Source: Cellvibrionaceae bacterium
Lineage (GTDB): Bacteria > Pseudomonadota > Gammaproteobacteria > Pseudomonadales > Cellvibrionaceae
DNA: 64,000 nucleotides
NCBI GenBank assembly: GCA_002707785.1
Contig: PANW01000076.1
Coordinates: 62,001-126,000 of the forward strand
Reading direction: 5' to 3'
A program made the position numbers and the translations under genes. Numbering within the stretch: position 1 is the first letter of the stretch; each line of letters opens with the position of its first letter. The notes under the pieces were generated by a model. The model ran no database searches and was not told the origin of the DNA. It was given only the letters and a program-made list of their open reading frames with translations. This document shows positions 1-10,700 of this stretch, in pieces.

Positions 1-798
1 GAACTCACCAAAAGGTCCGTAGACGGTAATTTTATCGCCCGGCTTCAAATTAAAGACAAACGATGACATCTGACCGGCAGGAATACCTTGAGAACCTGGA
101 GGTGGCGTTGCAATACGAATATTGAACTTAACCACACCCTTCTCTTCTGGGTAGTTCGCCATTGAATAAGCACGGATAACCGGCTCATCAACTTTAGACT
201 CAACGTTAAAGAATCCAAAACGTTCCCAGTCACCACGGTACTCTTCATCGATATCGAAGTCAGAGTATTTAACATGGTGTGCCGGCGCTTCCAACTGAAC
301 GTAACCGCCCGCGCGGAAGTCAACGTTTTCACCTTCAGGTAATTTGAGCGTTAACTCTTTAATGAAGGTAGCAACGTTTGGATTTGATTCAACAGTACAC
401 TCCCACTGTTTAACACCAAATACATCTTCTTCTACATGAATGGTCATGTTCTCTTTAACAGGAACCTGACAAGACAAACGCCAGCCTTCAGCGGCATCAC
501 GCTTGGTGAAGTGAGACTCTTCGGTGGGCAACATCGAGCCACCACCGGAGTTCACTACACACTTACACTGGGCGCAACTACCACCACCACCACAGGCCGA
601 AGGCAGGAATAAACCACCTTCCGCTAGGGTTTGGAGCAACTTGCCACCAGCCGGTACGGTAAGAGTTTTCTCACCATTAATTTCAATATTAACGTCACCA
701 CTGTTAACCAGCTTTGCACGCGCACTGAGGATAATCACCACCAGCGCAAGTACGATGCCGGTAAACATGGCGACACCCGATACGATTGTAATATCCAT
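1..798 (-). CDS. nqrF: Na+-NQR subunit F, partial (N-terminal 266 residues)
   Basis: NADH-oxidising subunit of the Na+-translocating NADH:quinone oxidoreductase in the inner membrane. It passes electrons from NADH through FAD and a 2Fe-2S cluster into the complex. The reading frame is open to the window edge, so about 140 C-terminal residues, including most of the NADH-binding domain, are missing. Visible: an N-terminal membrane helix (about 5-25), a ferredoxin domain with cluster ligands C69, C75, C78 and C110 (motif [14 protein letters not shown]), and the FAD-binding motif RAYS at 209-212. The ATG lies 20 bases downstream of the end of nqrE in the same direction, as in other nqr operons. 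Confidence 0.96.
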   Translation of the reverse strand, partial: MDITIVSGVAMFTGIVLALVVIILSARAKLVNSGDVNIEINGEKTLTVPAGGKLLQTLAEGGLFLPSACGGGGSCAQCKCVVNSGGGSMLPTEESHFTKRDAAEGWRLSCQVPVKENMTIHVEEDVFGVKQWECTVESNPNVATFIKELTLKLPEGENVDFRAGGYVQLEAPAHHVKYSDFDIDEEYRGDWERFGFFNVESKVDEPVIRAYSMANYPEEKGVVKFNIRIATPPPGSQGIPAGQMSSFVFNLKPGDKITVYGPFGEF

Positions 799-818
799 AC
801 TTCGTAATACCTCGCTGA

Positions 819-1433
819 TTACAGATCAATGCCGCCGAACGACATAAAGCCAAGAGACATGAGACCCACAGTAATGAAAGTGATGCCTAGGCCGCGAAGG
901 CCGTCAGGTACATCGCTGTACTTCATTTTTTCACGGATACCAGCCAACGCAGTGATCGCTAGCGCCCAACCAACACCCGAACCGATACCAAATACGGCAG
1001 ATTCTGCGAGGTCATAATCACGCTCAACCATGAACAATACCGCACCCATAATGGCGCAGTTCACAGTAATCAAAGGCAAGAATACGCCCAAAGCGTTGTA
1101 CAAGGCGGGAACATACTTATCGAGCAGCATTTCCAGGATTTGAACCATCGCTGCGATAACACCGATGTAGGTAATCAAGCCTAAGAAGCTCAAATCTACT
1201 TCGGCAAAATCTGGGCTTATCCAAACCAAAGCGCCATCGGCTAACAAGTAGGTATAAAGTAAGTTGTTGACCGGCACGGTAATACCCAACACCACAACAA
1301 CCGCAATACCCAGTCCAAATGCAGCTTCAACCTTTTTAGAAATTGCCAAAAAGGTACACATGCCAAGGAAGAAAGCCAAAGCCATGTTATCGATAAAGAT
1401 TGCCCGAACGAACAGGCTTAAATAATGTTCCAT
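819..1433 (-). CDS. nqrE: Na+-NQR subunit E
   Basis: Integral membrane subunit of the Na+-pumping NADH:quinone oxidoreductase, homologous to NqrD and to RnfA. The 204 residues are almost entirely hydrophobic helices and begin [19 protein letters not shown], the usual NqrE start. The family carries cysteines that help hold an intramembrane iron site together with NqrD; C26 (in GMCTF) and a Cys in VNCAIMG match those positions. The gene lies 3 bases after nqrD, so it is translated from the same message. Length is normal for the family. Confidence 0.97.
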   Translation of the reverse strand: MEHYLSLFVRAIFIDNMALAFFLGMCTFLAISKKVEAAFGLGIAVVVVLGITVPVNNLLYTYLLADGALVWISPDFAEVDLSFLGLITYIGVIAAMVQILEMLLDKYVPALYNALGVFLPLITVNCAIMGAVLFMVERDYDLAESAVFGIGSGVGWALAITALAGIREKMKYSDVPDGLRGLGITFITVGLMSLGFMSFGGIDL

Positions 1434-1436
1434 AGC

Positions 1437-2090
1437 TTAAGCCTCCTTCACAGTATTAGGACAGATCTTGAACTCTTCTTCTTCTACCTGATCAGGGAAA
1501 GCGGCACGAATGCCCCAAATGATCAAACCGATTAAGAAGAATGCACTCGGTGGCAGCAACAGCATACCGTTTGATACGTACCAACCGCCATCGGTGACCA
1601 GAGGCAGAATTTCGTAGCCCAACAACTTACCGGAACCGAATAGTTCACGAATGGTACCCAGTGCGATCAAGATGGCGCTGTAACCAAAGCCGTTCCCAAT
1701 ACCATCCATGAAGCTGGCACCGGGAGGGTTTTTCATGGCAAAAGCTTCAGCGCGACCCATGACAATACAGTTGGTAATAATCAAGCCAACGAATACTGAT
1801 AACTGCTTACTGATGTCGTAAGCCACAGCTTTCAGTACCTGATCAACCACAATTACCAAAGAGGCAATGATTGTCATCTGAATAATGATACGAATACTGC
1901 CAGGAGCATGATTTCGCACCAGCGACACAAACAGGTTAGAGAAAGCACAAACAACGGTCAGCGCAATACACATAACCAAGGTCACTTTCAGTGAGCTGGT
2001 CACAGCCAAAGCTGAACAAATACCAAGAATCTGTAAAGCGATTGGGTTGTTTTCAAAAACGGGCTTAAGTAAAAGCTCTTTCACTTTCAT
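1437..2090 (-). CDS. nqrD: Na+-NQR subunit D
   Basis: Polytopic inner-membrane subunit of Na+-NQR, 217 residues, homologous to NqrE. It opens [19 protein letters not shown] and carries the paired hydrophobic segments and the conserved Cys contexts LGICSAL and [15 protein letters not shown] expected for the D subunit. The ATG sits 2 bases after the nqrC stop, consistent with translational coupling inside nqrABCDEF. The hydrophilic C-terminal tail (QVEEEEFKI...) faces the cytoplasm in known family members; that orientation is family knowledge and is not read from this sequence. Confidence 0.97.
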   Translation of the reverse strand: MKVKELLLKPVFENNPIALQILGICSALAVTSSLKVTLVMCIALTVVCAFSNLFVSLVRNHAPGSIRIIIQMTIIASLVIVVDQVLKAVAYDISKQLSVFVGLIITNCIVMGRAEAFAMKNPPGASFMDGIGNGFGYSAILIALGTIRELFGSGKLLGYEILPLVTDGGWYVSNGMLLLPPSAFFLIGLIIWGIRAAFPDQVEEEEFKICPNTVKEA

Positions 2091-2092
2091 GA

Positions 2093-2860
2093 TTACGCCT
2101 CCCCATTCTTAAGATTGTTGAGGAAACCGGCGTAGCCTTTATCGCCAAGCCAGAACTTGATCAGGTTATCAACACCGCGACCAGTCAAAGTAGCGCCCGA
2201 AAGACCGTCGATTTCATGATCAGAATCAGGATTAGCTCTGCCTTTAACAACGGTCAGACCGACATTGCCTTCGGCGTCATAGGCTTTCTTGCCAGGAAAT
2301 AGACCTTTCCACTTTGGATTGTCAACTTCACCACCAAGGCCCGGAGTTTCAGCATGCTCGTAGAAACCCAAACCAACCACTGTGTTCAGATCTGAGCCCA
2401 GTGCTAAGAATCCGTACAAGGTTGACCAAAGGCCGTAGCCCTTAATTGGCAGAATAACGGTTTCTACGCCGTTTTCACCTTCAACCAAGTAGACCTTAGC
2501 AACATTTACTCGACGTGAGATTTTAGCAACATCTTCTGCACCGGTTAACTCAATTGAGCGACCGGGGGCTTTGGACATCTTACGCTGATCGTATTTTTCA
2601 ACGCCTTCTGCGACTTCGGTGTATTGACCAGTTTCAAGATCAACCAATTTGGTAGAGATCTGTTTGAACTGCTCTTCAACGCTAACGCCTTCTTTTAACA
2701 AGCCAGCAGCTGCCAAGATATTGCGTTTGAAATCGAGTGATTTATTGGCGATTTGTGCGGGTTTGAGCATTACAGCAGCGGTCGAAACCACCACTGAACA
2801 CACGATACACAGCGCCAGTGCGACACCAATTGTTTTTCCTACCGTATCGTTACTAGCCAC
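2093..2860 (-). CDS. nqrC: Na+-NQR subunit C (covalent FMN)
   Basis: Periplasmic-facing FMN-carrying subunit of Na+-NQR. One N-terminal membrane helix (about 10-32) is followed by the FMN-binding domain. The covalent FMN site is the SGAT motif in [10 protein letters not shown], with T224 as flavin attachment residue. The frame extends upstream to an ATG at 2896, but I chose the GTG at 2860. It is preceded by a strong GGAGG ribosome site, gives the family-type start (M)ASNDTVGKT, and overlaps the nqrB stop by 8 bases. The resulting 255 residues match the usual length. Confidence 0.95.
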   Translation of the reverse strand: MASNDTVGKTIGVALALCIVCSVVVSTAAVMLKPAQIANKSLDFKRNILAAAGLLKEGVSVEEQFKQISTKLVDLETGQYTEVAEGVEKYDQRKMSKAPGRSIELTGAEDVAKISRRVNVAKVYLVEGENGVETVILPIKGYGLWSTLYGFLALGSDLNTVVGLGFYEHAETPGLGGEVDNPKWKGLFPGKKAYDAEGNVGLTVVKGRANPDSDHEIDGLSGATLTGRGVDNLIKFWLGDKGYAGFLNNLKNGEA

Positions 2861-4067
2861 GTGACAACCTCCGCTTAATGTTCGACTGAACAACAACGTG
2901 ATCGATCAGCGGAGCAAACAAGTTAGCAAACAAAATTGCCAGCATCATGCCTTCTGGGAAAGCAGGGTTTACCACACGAATCACAACCACCATGAAACCG
3001 ATCAAGCCACCAAACCACCACTTACCTGCGTTGGTCATTGAAGCTGATACAGGATCAGTCGCCATGAAAATCATACCGAAAGCGAAACCACCAATAACCA
3101 AGTGCCAAGACCATGGCAGAGCCATCATTGGGTTGGTTTCTGGATTGCCTACGGCATTGAATAGAAGAGAGGTTAAGATCATGCCCGCCATGACGCCTAG
3201 AATGATACGCAGTGAAGCGATCTTCATAGCAACCAGAGCAACACCGCCGATCAAAATCGCCAAGGTAGAGGTTTCGCCGATAGAGCCTTGCATCTTACCG
3301 AAGAAAGCATCCATCCACGTTAAGCCCATGCCGCCAGCTTCTTTCGCTGCGCTTAGAGCATCAACACCCTGAGAAGCCGCAACTGACAGCGCGGTAGCAC
3401 CGGTGTAGCCATCAACAGAGGTCCAAACCGCGTCACCTGACATCTCTGCCGGGTAGGCGAAGAACATAAATGCACGACCAGCCAAAGCAGGGTTCAAGAA
3501 GTTCTTACCCGTTCCACCAAACACTTCTTTAGCGATTACGATACCAAAGCTAATGCCGAGAGCAACCTGCCAAAGTGGTACGTCTGGAGGACAAATCAAG
3601 GCAAACAATATAGAAGATACGAAGAAACCTTCGTTAACTTCATGTCCGCGCTTGGCCGCGAATAGAACTTCCCAAAAACCACCCACGATGAACGTGGTTG
3701 CGTAAATGGGTAAGAAGTACAAGGCGCCATGCCAGATGTTATGCAACCAGTTATTGGCGTCAAAACCAATAATGAACATGTCGCGCCAGTTACCGATTTG
3801 AGTGAGCCCCAAATCCGCCATGATGGTGTTGGCTTGCCAGCCCACGTTGTACATACCGAAAAACATCGCTGGGAAAGTGCAGACCCAAACGGTGATCATG
3901 ATGCGCTTAAGATCGATACCATCACGCACGTGCGAGGTGGTTTTAGTCACGTCATTGGGACGGAACAAACCGGTATCAATCGCTTCGTACAAAGCGTAAA
4001 ACTTTTCGTATTTACCGCCTTTATGGAAATGCGGCTCCATATTGTCGAGTAAAGTGCGTATACCCAT
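2853..4067 (-). CDS. nqrB: Na+-NQR subunit B (covalent FMN)
   Basis: Large membrane subunit of Na+-NQR that carries a covalent FMN and forms much of the Na+ path; it also binds riboflavin in characterised complexes. The 404 residues contain about ten hydrophobic helices. The flavin attachment motif reads TGAT in [10 protein letters not shown], with T225 as acceptor, where many homologues have SGAT. The N-terminus [23 protein letters not shown] is typical. It starts 3 bases after nqrA and overlaps nqrC by 8 bases, so expression is operonic. Confidence 0.97.
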   Translation of the reverse strand: MGIRTLLDNMEPHFHKGGKYEKFYALYEAIDTGLFRPNDVTKTTSHVRDGIDLKRIMITVWVCTFPAMFFGMYNVGWQANTIMADLGLTQIGNWRDMFIIGFDANNWLHNIWHGALYFLPIYATTFIVGGFWEVLFAAKRGHEVNEGFFVSSILFALICPPDVPLWQVALGISFGIVIAKEVFGGTGKNFLNPALAGRAFMFFAYPAEMSGDAVWTSVDGYTGATALSVAASQGVDALSAAKEAGGMGLTWMDAFFGKMQGSIGETSTLAILIGGVALVAMKIASLRIILGVMAGMILTSLLFNAVGNPETNPMMALPWSWHLVIGGFAFGMIFMATDPVSASMTNAGKWWFGGLIGFMVVVIRVVNPAFPEGMMLAILFANLFAPLIDHVVVQSNIKRRLSRG

Positions 4068-4070
4068 GCT

Positions 4071-5414
4071 TTAACCCTCCTTCTCAATGCGAGTCAGGTT
4101 GTTGCGCAAAATTGGGCCGTACTCGTATTTGCCAGGGCAAACAAAGGTACACAACGCCAAATCTTCCTCATCCAACTCGAGGCAACCCAATTTCTGACCA
4201 ATGTCGGTATCACCAACAATCAGTGCACGTAGTAATTGAGTAGGCAAAATATCCAACGGCATGATGCGCTCATAGGCACCAATTGGCACCATGGCTCGCT
4301 CAGAACCGTTAGTCGTGGTATCGAAATCGTATTTCTTACCAGAGAACAAGCTAGAGATATAAATACTCAAACTTGAGAAGTTGTTAAAACCAGCACGTAA
4401 GTAATGCAAGAACGGACGCTCGCGCCCCTCTAGCAACACAGAGATTTGCTGATGGTAACGACCGATAAAAGCGTAAGCGCCAGCAGCGCTACGACCGCCA
4501 AACACTGAACCAGAGACGACACGATTGTCGCCGTCTTTCAATTGACCGGCAGTCAACTCGTCAATGTTTGCACCGACACGAGTACGAACCAAACGCGGTT
4601 GCTCAACCTGAGGACCAGCGAGTGAGATAACACGCTCGGTAGGCAGCTTGCCTGACGCAAACAGCTGACCGAAAGCGATTACATCTTGGTAACCGATAGT
4701 CCAGACAGTCTTGGTTGCGCTCACAGGGTCCAAGTAATGGATGTGGGTACCGGCGTTACCGGCAGGATGCACGCCTGCAAACTCTTCTGAACTAACACGG
4801 CTGTTATTGCCCGTCAGAACATCTGCACCTTGTGCCTTACACACATACACCTGACCTGTGGTCAGTCGTGACAGGATCGTCAAACCGTTAACAAAGTCAT
4901 CGCGTTTTTCGCTGATGATTTGCTCAGGGTTGGCGGCCAATGGATTGGTATCCATTGCAGTCACGAAAATTGAATTTGGAGTCGTCGCCGGAGCTGGTAC
5001 CTTGCTGTATGGACGTGTGCGTAATGCAGTCCACAAGCCCGAATTGACCAGATTATCTTTGACTTGCTCTTCAGTTAGCGAAGCTAACTGATCGACACTG
5101 TACTGGTTGAAAGTCTCAGCTTCGTCACCATCTACATCAATAACAACAGATTGCAGTACGCGCTTAGCACCGCGATTAATCGCGGCAACAGTACCAGCTG
5201 CGGGAGCCGTGTAACGCACCCCTTCTGTCTTCTTATCAGTAAACAACAACTGACCGAGCTTCACCTTGTCGCCGACCTGAACGGCCATGGTAGGCTTCAT
5301 ACCGTGGTAATCAGCACCAATGACGGCGACAGACCGGATCTGCGGACCATCAACGATGGCCTGCTCGGGAGCTCCGGATATGGGTAAATCCAATCCCCGA
5401 CGGATATTTATCAT
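4071..5414 (-). CDS. nqrA: Na+-NQR subunit A
   Basis: Peripheral cytoplasmic subunit of Na+-NQR that contributes to ubiquinone binding. It is 447 residues, with conserved blocks [45 protein letters not shown] and the C-terminal [13 protein letters not shown]. The frame opens at a GTG at 5432, but the ATG at 5414 gives [12 protein letters not shown], which aligns with the Vibrio protein start, so I use it. It is the first gene of nqrABCDEF; its promoter must lie in the 532-base gap before the divergent-side GAPDH terminator. Confidence 0.96.
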   Translation of the reverse strand: MINIRRGLDLPISGAPEQAIVDGPQIRSVAVIGADYHGMKPTMAVQVGDKVKLGQLLFTDKKTEGVRYTAPAAGTVAAINRGAKRVLQSVVIDVDGDEAETFNQYSVDQLASLTEEQVKDNLVNSGLWTALRTRPYSKVPAPATTPNSIFVTAMDTNPLAANPEQIISEKRDDFVNGLTILSRLTTGQVYVCKAQGADVLTGNNSRVSSEEFAGVHPAGNAGTHIHYLDPVSATKTVWTIGYQDVIAFGQLFASGKLPTERVISLAGPQVEQPRLVRTRVGANIDELTAGQLKDGDNRVVSGSVFGGRSAAGAYAFIGRYHQQISVLLEGRERPFLHYLRAGFNNFSSLSIYISSLFSGKKYDFDTTTNGSERAMVPIGAYERIMPLDILPTQLLRALIVGDTDIGQKLGCLELDEEDLALCTFVCPGKYEYGPILRNNLTRIEKEG

Positions 5415-5773
5415 ACGTCTCTGCCTAATCACTCGTTAAATAAGTGTGGCTGCGCGGATGCGCGACCTTATATTTTTGTTCAGCTTGTGCACATACCGCG
5501 TGAAAACCGAAGAAACCGCAGCGATTATGCTCAGAAAAGGCATAAAAGCGACTAATACGGCCACTTCAAGTGTAGTCAAAGACGATTAAAATGCATCAAA
5601 CCGGGAGGTGACCCTATCTCTAGAAAGTAATAGCCTCAATATCTGCCAGATTGTGCTCCAAACAGGCACCCTGACCGATCGTTCACAGGCAAAATCACTA
5701 CCTACAGATAGCATCCCCAAATTAAACCGGCGCAATTATAAAGACGGGCGACCTCGCTGACCAGTCATTGTTG

Positions 5774-5785
5774 GCACTTAAGTGC
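5774..5785. promoter_or_regulatory. 12-bp perfect palindrome upstream of nqrA
   Basis: GCACTTAAGTGC is a perfect 12-bp palindrome, and one step further out the flanks TT/AA also pair. It lies upstream of nqrA in an otherwise gene-free stretch. It has the size of a dimeric repressor or activator site, but I do not recognise the protein that would bind it. Confidence 0.35.
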
Positions 5786-5820
5786 AAATTAACCTGAAAA
5801 AAGTCTGTATTCTCAAGATG

Positions 5821-5836
5821 TTAGACCAAGGTCTAA
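5821..5836. promoter_or_regulatory. 16-bp inverted repeat upstream of nqrA
   Basis: TTAGACC-AA-GGTCTAA has perfect 7-bp arms with a 2-base spacer, about 49 bases centre to centre from the palindrome at 5774-5785. The shape is that of an operator for a dimeric regulator. The identity of the regulator is not known from the sequence. Confidence 0.4.
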
Positions 5837-5893
5837 GTAGAAACACAGCATCGCGAACAAATTCTGACCAGCCAGCCACCAACCTCGACAACG

Positions 5894-5926
5894 AAAAAAG
5901 CCGCGGCATTTCTGCCACGGCTTTTT
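5894..5926 (-). terminator. Rho-independent terminator of gap
   Basis: A GC-rich stem (GCCGTGGCA / TGCCGCGGC on the minus strand, one wobble pair) with a 4-base loop is flanked by A-run and T-run. It lies 20 bases after the GAPDH stop. The symmetrical A/T flanks mean it could also stop transcription from the other side. Confidence 0.85.
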
Positions 5927-5946
5927 AACACGATATAGGTTGGTGC

Positions 5947-7395
5947 TTATGCTTTCGGATAGATATCGAAGCTAACCCCACACATATCCTCTAGACAACG
6001 CACAACCTGACAGCTGTAACCGAACTCATTGTCGTACCAGCAGTAAAGCACTGCGCTCTTACCGTCGACAATGGTCGCTTTGGAGTCGAATACACAGGCG
6101 TAGCGAGAACCCACAAAGTCGCTAGATACCACTTCTGGCGAGTTTGTATAGTCGATTTGCTGCTGCAGAGAAGAATGTAAAGCGGTTTCGCGCATGTAAG
6201 CATTCAGCTCTTCAGAAGTGGTCTCTTTATCCAACTGCAGGTTCAAGATAGCCATGGAAACGTTAGGTGTTGGTACGCGAATGGCGTTACCCGTCAACTT
6301 ACCTTTCAACTCAGGCAGAGCCTTTGATACCGCTTTTGCAGCACCGGTCTCGGTGATAACCATGTTTAAAGCAGCGCTGCGACCGCGACGCTCGCCTTTG
6401 TGATAGTTATCGATCAGGTTTTGATCGTTGGTGTAAGCGTGAACAGTCTCAACATGACCGTGCTTAACACCGTACTCGTCCATCATTGCCTTCAGCACTG
6501 GCGTGATCGCATTGGTAGTACATGAAGCTGCAGACAAAATGCTGTCTTCTGCGGCAATGTCACCATTATTGATACCGTAAACGATGTTTTTAATGTCGCC
6601 CTTGCCTGGTGCAGTCAAAATCACCTTGGAAGCACCCTTGCACTCCAAATGCTGACCAAGCCCCGCTTCATCGCGCCAAACTCCGGTGTTGTCGACGATA
6701 ATGGCATTATTGATGCCATAATCGGTGTAATCGATTTCAGACGGTGAGTTGGCGTAAATGATCTTAACTTCGTTACCATTCAGCACTAGAGTGTTGTTTT
6801 CTTCATCAACACGAATGGTGCCTTTAAAGGTACCGTGAACTGAATCACGACGCAGCAAGCTAGCGCGTTTAACCAGATCATCAACAGCCTTGCCCTTACG
6901 AACAACAATGGCTTTTAGGCGTAATACATCACCAGAACCGGCCTTCTCAACCAATAGGCGGGCAACCAAACGACCAATACGGCCAAAACCATAGAGCACG
7001 ACATCTTGCGGCTCGGGCAGAGGCTTGCTGTCACTGTCGATGGCATCGGCCACTTCAGAAGCAACAAAGGCGTTAACATCCGCCGCGCCCTCTTTCATGA
7101 ACTTAACCGCCAATTTACCCACATCAACGTGAGCAGGGCCAAGATTCAAATTGGAGAGAGCTTCGACAATTGGGAAGGTTTCAAATTCGGACAACTCGTT
7201 CTCTTCTACCTGACGAACACGGCGATGCGCCTTCATCAAATCAATCACAGAGCGATTCACCAGAGTGCGACCGTACATGTAGATACCTACATTGCTTTCA
7301 CGGTTCAGCTTACCAATCATTGGGATCATCGCCTCAGCGAGGGCTTCACGTTCTTTCCAATCCTTGAAAAAATCGTCTGGCTTAGGTCGGTTCAC
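5947..7395 (-). CDS. gap: glyceraldehyde-3-phosphate dehydrogenase, long form
   Basis: NAD(P)-dependent oxidation of glyceraldehyde 3-phosphate to 1,3-bisphosphoglycerate. The GAPDH core starts near residue 130: Rossmann motif GFGRIGR at 136-142, catalytic Cys292 in SAASCTTNAI, and the C-terminal WYDNEFGYS motif. At 482 residues it is about 150 longer than classical GAPDH because of an N-terminal segment (1-130) rich in charged helices. The same long form lies beside mfd in Pseudomonas, so the extension is a family trait and not an artefact. It is divergent from mfd with its own terminator. Which cofactor it prefers cannot be told here. Confidence 0.92.
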   Translation of the reverse strand: MNRPKPDDFFKDWKEREALAEAMIPMIGKLNRESNVGIYMYGRTLVNRSVIDLMKAHRRVRQVEENELSEFETFPIVEALSNLNLGPAHVDVGKLAVKFMKEGAADVNAFVASEVADAIDSDSKPLPEPQDVVLYGFGRIGRLVARLLVEKAGSGDVLRLKAIVVRKGKAVDDLVKRASLLRRDSVHGTFKGTIRVDEENNTLVLNGNEVKIIYANSPSEIDYTDYGINNAIIVDNTGVWRDEAGLGQHLECKGASKVILTAPGKGDIKNIVYGINNGDIAAEDSILSAASCTTNAITPVLKAMMDEYGVKHGHVETVHAYTNDQNLIDNYHKGERRGRSAALNMVITETGAAKAVSKALPELKGKLTGNAIRVPTPNVSMAILNLQLDKETTSEELNAYMRETALHSSLQQQIDYTNSPEVVSSDFVGSRYACVFDSKATIVDGKSAVLYCWYDNEFGYSCQVVRCLEDMCGVSFDIYPKA

Positions 7396-7778
7396 GAGTT
7401 GTCACCTTAAACTATGTTAGAAATACCAATGTGGCCAATACAACAGCAGACGGCCACGGCTACCTTCAAAAAGGAGCGCTATTATCGTGATTCAACCCTA
7501 GGCGTGCAAGGTTCTATGGCAAATCTAAGTAAATTACACGCTATCCCTACCATTAGCGGATGGAAATTTAATTCAATTAACATCCAAGCCACCGCCATGA
7601 CTGCCCCTCGACAGAAAAACCACCCCCAACCAGAGCCCCTGCACCCCCCACAAAACAAGCCTGAAAAAGACCCCTGAGAAGGACATAGGCGCAATATAAG
7701 ACCTAGACCACACTGCAAACACAAACAAACATAGCTACAATAGCGCCGCCAATAATAGCCAGTCTTGAGAGCCGCCCA
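7396..7778. other. gap/mfd divergent promoter region (no gene)
   Basis: This 383-base gap lies between divergent gap and mfd. A reading frame at 7414-7677 has no ribosome site, low-complexity Pro/Gln/Lys composition and no recognisable family, so it is not called. I see no clear operator. Confidence 0.5.
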
Positions 7779-10700
7779 ATGATTCAGCAGTCCCCCCTGT
7801 CACCGGTGCTAAACGTCAAACCCGGAAACAAACAACAATGGGGAAACTTACCCGGCAGCAGTGATGCTCTCGTACTCGCCAATGCCGCGCGATTGCACGA
7901 CAGCCTCACGCTAGTAGTCGCTAACAACACTGAATCGGCAAGACAACTGGAAAACGATCTCAAATTCTATGCCGGTAACGAGCTGACTATTCTGCACCTG
8001 CCGGATTGGGAAACACTCCCCTACGACAACTTCTCGCCCCACCAAGATATTATTTCGGAGCGACTGCAAACACTGTATCAACTGCCACAAACCCAACAGG
8101 GGATTTTGGTGGTGCCCGTTAGCACCTTGATGCACAGATTGGTCCCAGCCACCTTTTTGAACGCCAACAGTTTGATGGTCAAACCTGGGCAGCGCTTTGT
8201 TATCGCCGATATGCGCCGGCAATTTGAGAACGCAGGCTACCACTGTGTGGATACCGTCTACGAACACGGCGAATTTGCCATTCGCGGCTCTCTGGTCGAC
8301 ATATTCCCCATGGGCTGTCAGCAGCCGTTTCGCATCGACTTGTTTGATGATGAAGTTGAAACCCTTCGCACCTTTGATCCCGAAACTCAGCGCTCTATTG
8401 AACAAGTAGAAGCCATCGAATTACTGCCCGCCAAAGAATACCCGTTGGACAAAGCTGGGATTTCACACTTTCGCGACAAATGGCATCAGCGTTTCGATGT
8501 AGACCATAAGGCCTGCTCTATTTATCAAGACATTAGCTCTGGCATCAGCCCTGCGGGCATCGAATACTACTTGCCACTGTTCTTCGATGTTTGCAGCACC
8601 CTATTTGACTACCTCCCACAGACCAGTCAGGTGTTTTTGCAAAACAACATCGATCAAGCCACTGAACAGTTTTGGCGAGATTTGAGCTCTCGCTTTGACA
8701 GCCACAGCGGAGACCTACAGCGCCCGATCCTCAACCCCAGCGAGATTTTTCTATCCGCCAGCGAAGTCTTCGGCTACATCAACACCTACCCGCGAACAAC
8801 GCTCAGATCAGAAAGCCTAGAAGTCAGTGCCGGCCACTTCAATTTCGCCTGCGCGAGTACACCCGACATTACTATTAATTCTCGCGCCGAGAACCCATTG
8901 GCACAGCTAGAGAACTATCTGATTGAAACCGATCAACGCGTTCTGTTTAGCGCAGAATCTGCTGGCCGTAGAGAGAGCATTCTAGAACTGCTGGAGCGTA
9001 TTGACGTTCAACCACAAGCCGTCAACTCCTGGCAGGAGTTTGTCGACAGCAGCGAGACCATTGCCATTACCGTGGCCCCGCTGGACAAAGGGATTTCCAT
9101 CCCGTCACGCAATATTACGCTGATTACAGAATCGGAGTTGTTGGGCGAGAGAATTCAACAGCGCCGCCGCCGTAAACAACAGCAAGACCAGGGCGAGATG
9201 GTTATTCGCAACCTGACGGAACTGCGCATAGGCGCGGCCGTGGTTCACATCGACCACGGCGTAGGTCGCTACCGCGGCATGGAAACCATTGCTATCGACG
9301 GCCAAACCAGTGAATTTCTAACCCTCGAATACGCTAACGAAGCCAAACTTTACGTACCCGTCGCCAGCCTCGATCTCATCAGCCGCTACTCGGGCGCCGA
9401 CGACGGCTTGGCCCCACTGCATAAATTAGGCAGTGAGCAATGGCAAAAAGCCAAACGCAAAGCCGCCGAGCAAGTCAGGGACGCCGCCGCTGAACTGCTG
9501 GACATCTACGCTCGTCGAGCAGCACGACAGGGTTTCGCTTTTGAAGATCCCCGCGAAGCCTACCAGCGCTTCTCTGCGGACTTCCCGTTTGAAGAAACCG
9601 CCGACCAACAAACCGCGATTGAAGCCGTCTACCGCGACATGACCTCAAAACAGCCGATGGACCGTTTGGTGTGTGGTGATGTGGGGTTTGGTAAAACCGA
9701 AGTCGCCATGCGCGCCGCATTTATTGCCGCTCACAGTGGCAAACAAGTCGCCATTCTTGCCCCAACCACCCTACTGGCACAACAGCACTTTGAGAACTTT
9801 AGAGATCGCTTTGCCGACTGGCCCGTACAAATTGATGTGATCTCTCGGTTCCGCTCCGGCAAGGAGATCGACAGCGTCCAAAACAAACTGGCCGACGGCA
9901 AAATCGATGTCATTATCGGCCCCCACAAGCTGCTGCAGTCGGATTTAAACTACAAAGACCTCGGCCTGCTCATCATCGATGAAGAACACAGATTTGGTGT
10001 TCAACAAAAAGAAAAGCTCAAATCGCTGCGCTCTGAAGTCGACATACTGACACTCACCGCGACACCCATTCCGCGCACACTCAACATGGCGATGTCCGGG
10101 ATTCGCGACCTGTCGATCATTGCCACCCCCCCAGCCAAACGGCTGTCGGTAAAAACCTTTGTACGTCAAAACGACAACAACATGACCAAAGAAGCCGTAC
10201 TGCGAGAGATACTGCGCGGCGGGCAAGTTTACTACCTCCACAATGAAGTTAAGAGCATTGAAAAGACGGCACGAGAACTGGAAGAGCTGATCCCTGAGGC
10301 GCGAGTCACCATAGGTCACGGCCAAATGCGAGAGCGACAGCTGGAACAAGTGATGTCGGACTTCTACCACAAGCGTTTTAATGTGTTGGTGTGCACCACC
10401 ATCATTGAAACCGGTATCGACATTCCCAACGCCAACACCATTATTATCGATCGCGCCGACAAGTTCGGATTGGCACAACTGCATCAGCTACGTGGACGCG
10501 TCGGTCGCTCGCACCATCAGGCATACGCTTACCTACTGACCCCTCATAAGAAAGCGATGACCGCGGATGCTCAAAAACGCTTAGATGCTATTGCTCAAAC
10601 CACCGACCTTGGCGCTGGGTTTACTCTAGCCACACACGACATGGAGATTCGAGGAGCTGGAGAACTGCTGGGCGACGATCAGAGCGGTCAGATGCAAGCG

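Larger units (their letters stand above)
5415..5946. other. nqr promoter region and gap 3' region (no gene)
   Basis: This 532-base stretch holds no supportable gene. It contains the GAPDH terminator (5894-5926) and two clean palindromes (5774-5785 and 5821-5836) placed about 360 and 410 bases upstream of nqrA on its strand. The long leader left between those palindromes and nqrA shows no feature I recognise. Confidence 0.6.

Noticed and set aside
7414-7677. 87-codon plus-strand frame between gap and mfd
   Set aside because: No ribosome site, Pro/Gln/Lys-rich low-complexity translation, no recognisable family, and it covers the promoter region of two divergent genes.
9945-10484. 179-codon minus-strand frame inside mfd
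   Set aside because: Antisense shadow of the helicase domain of mfd; no start signal and no family.
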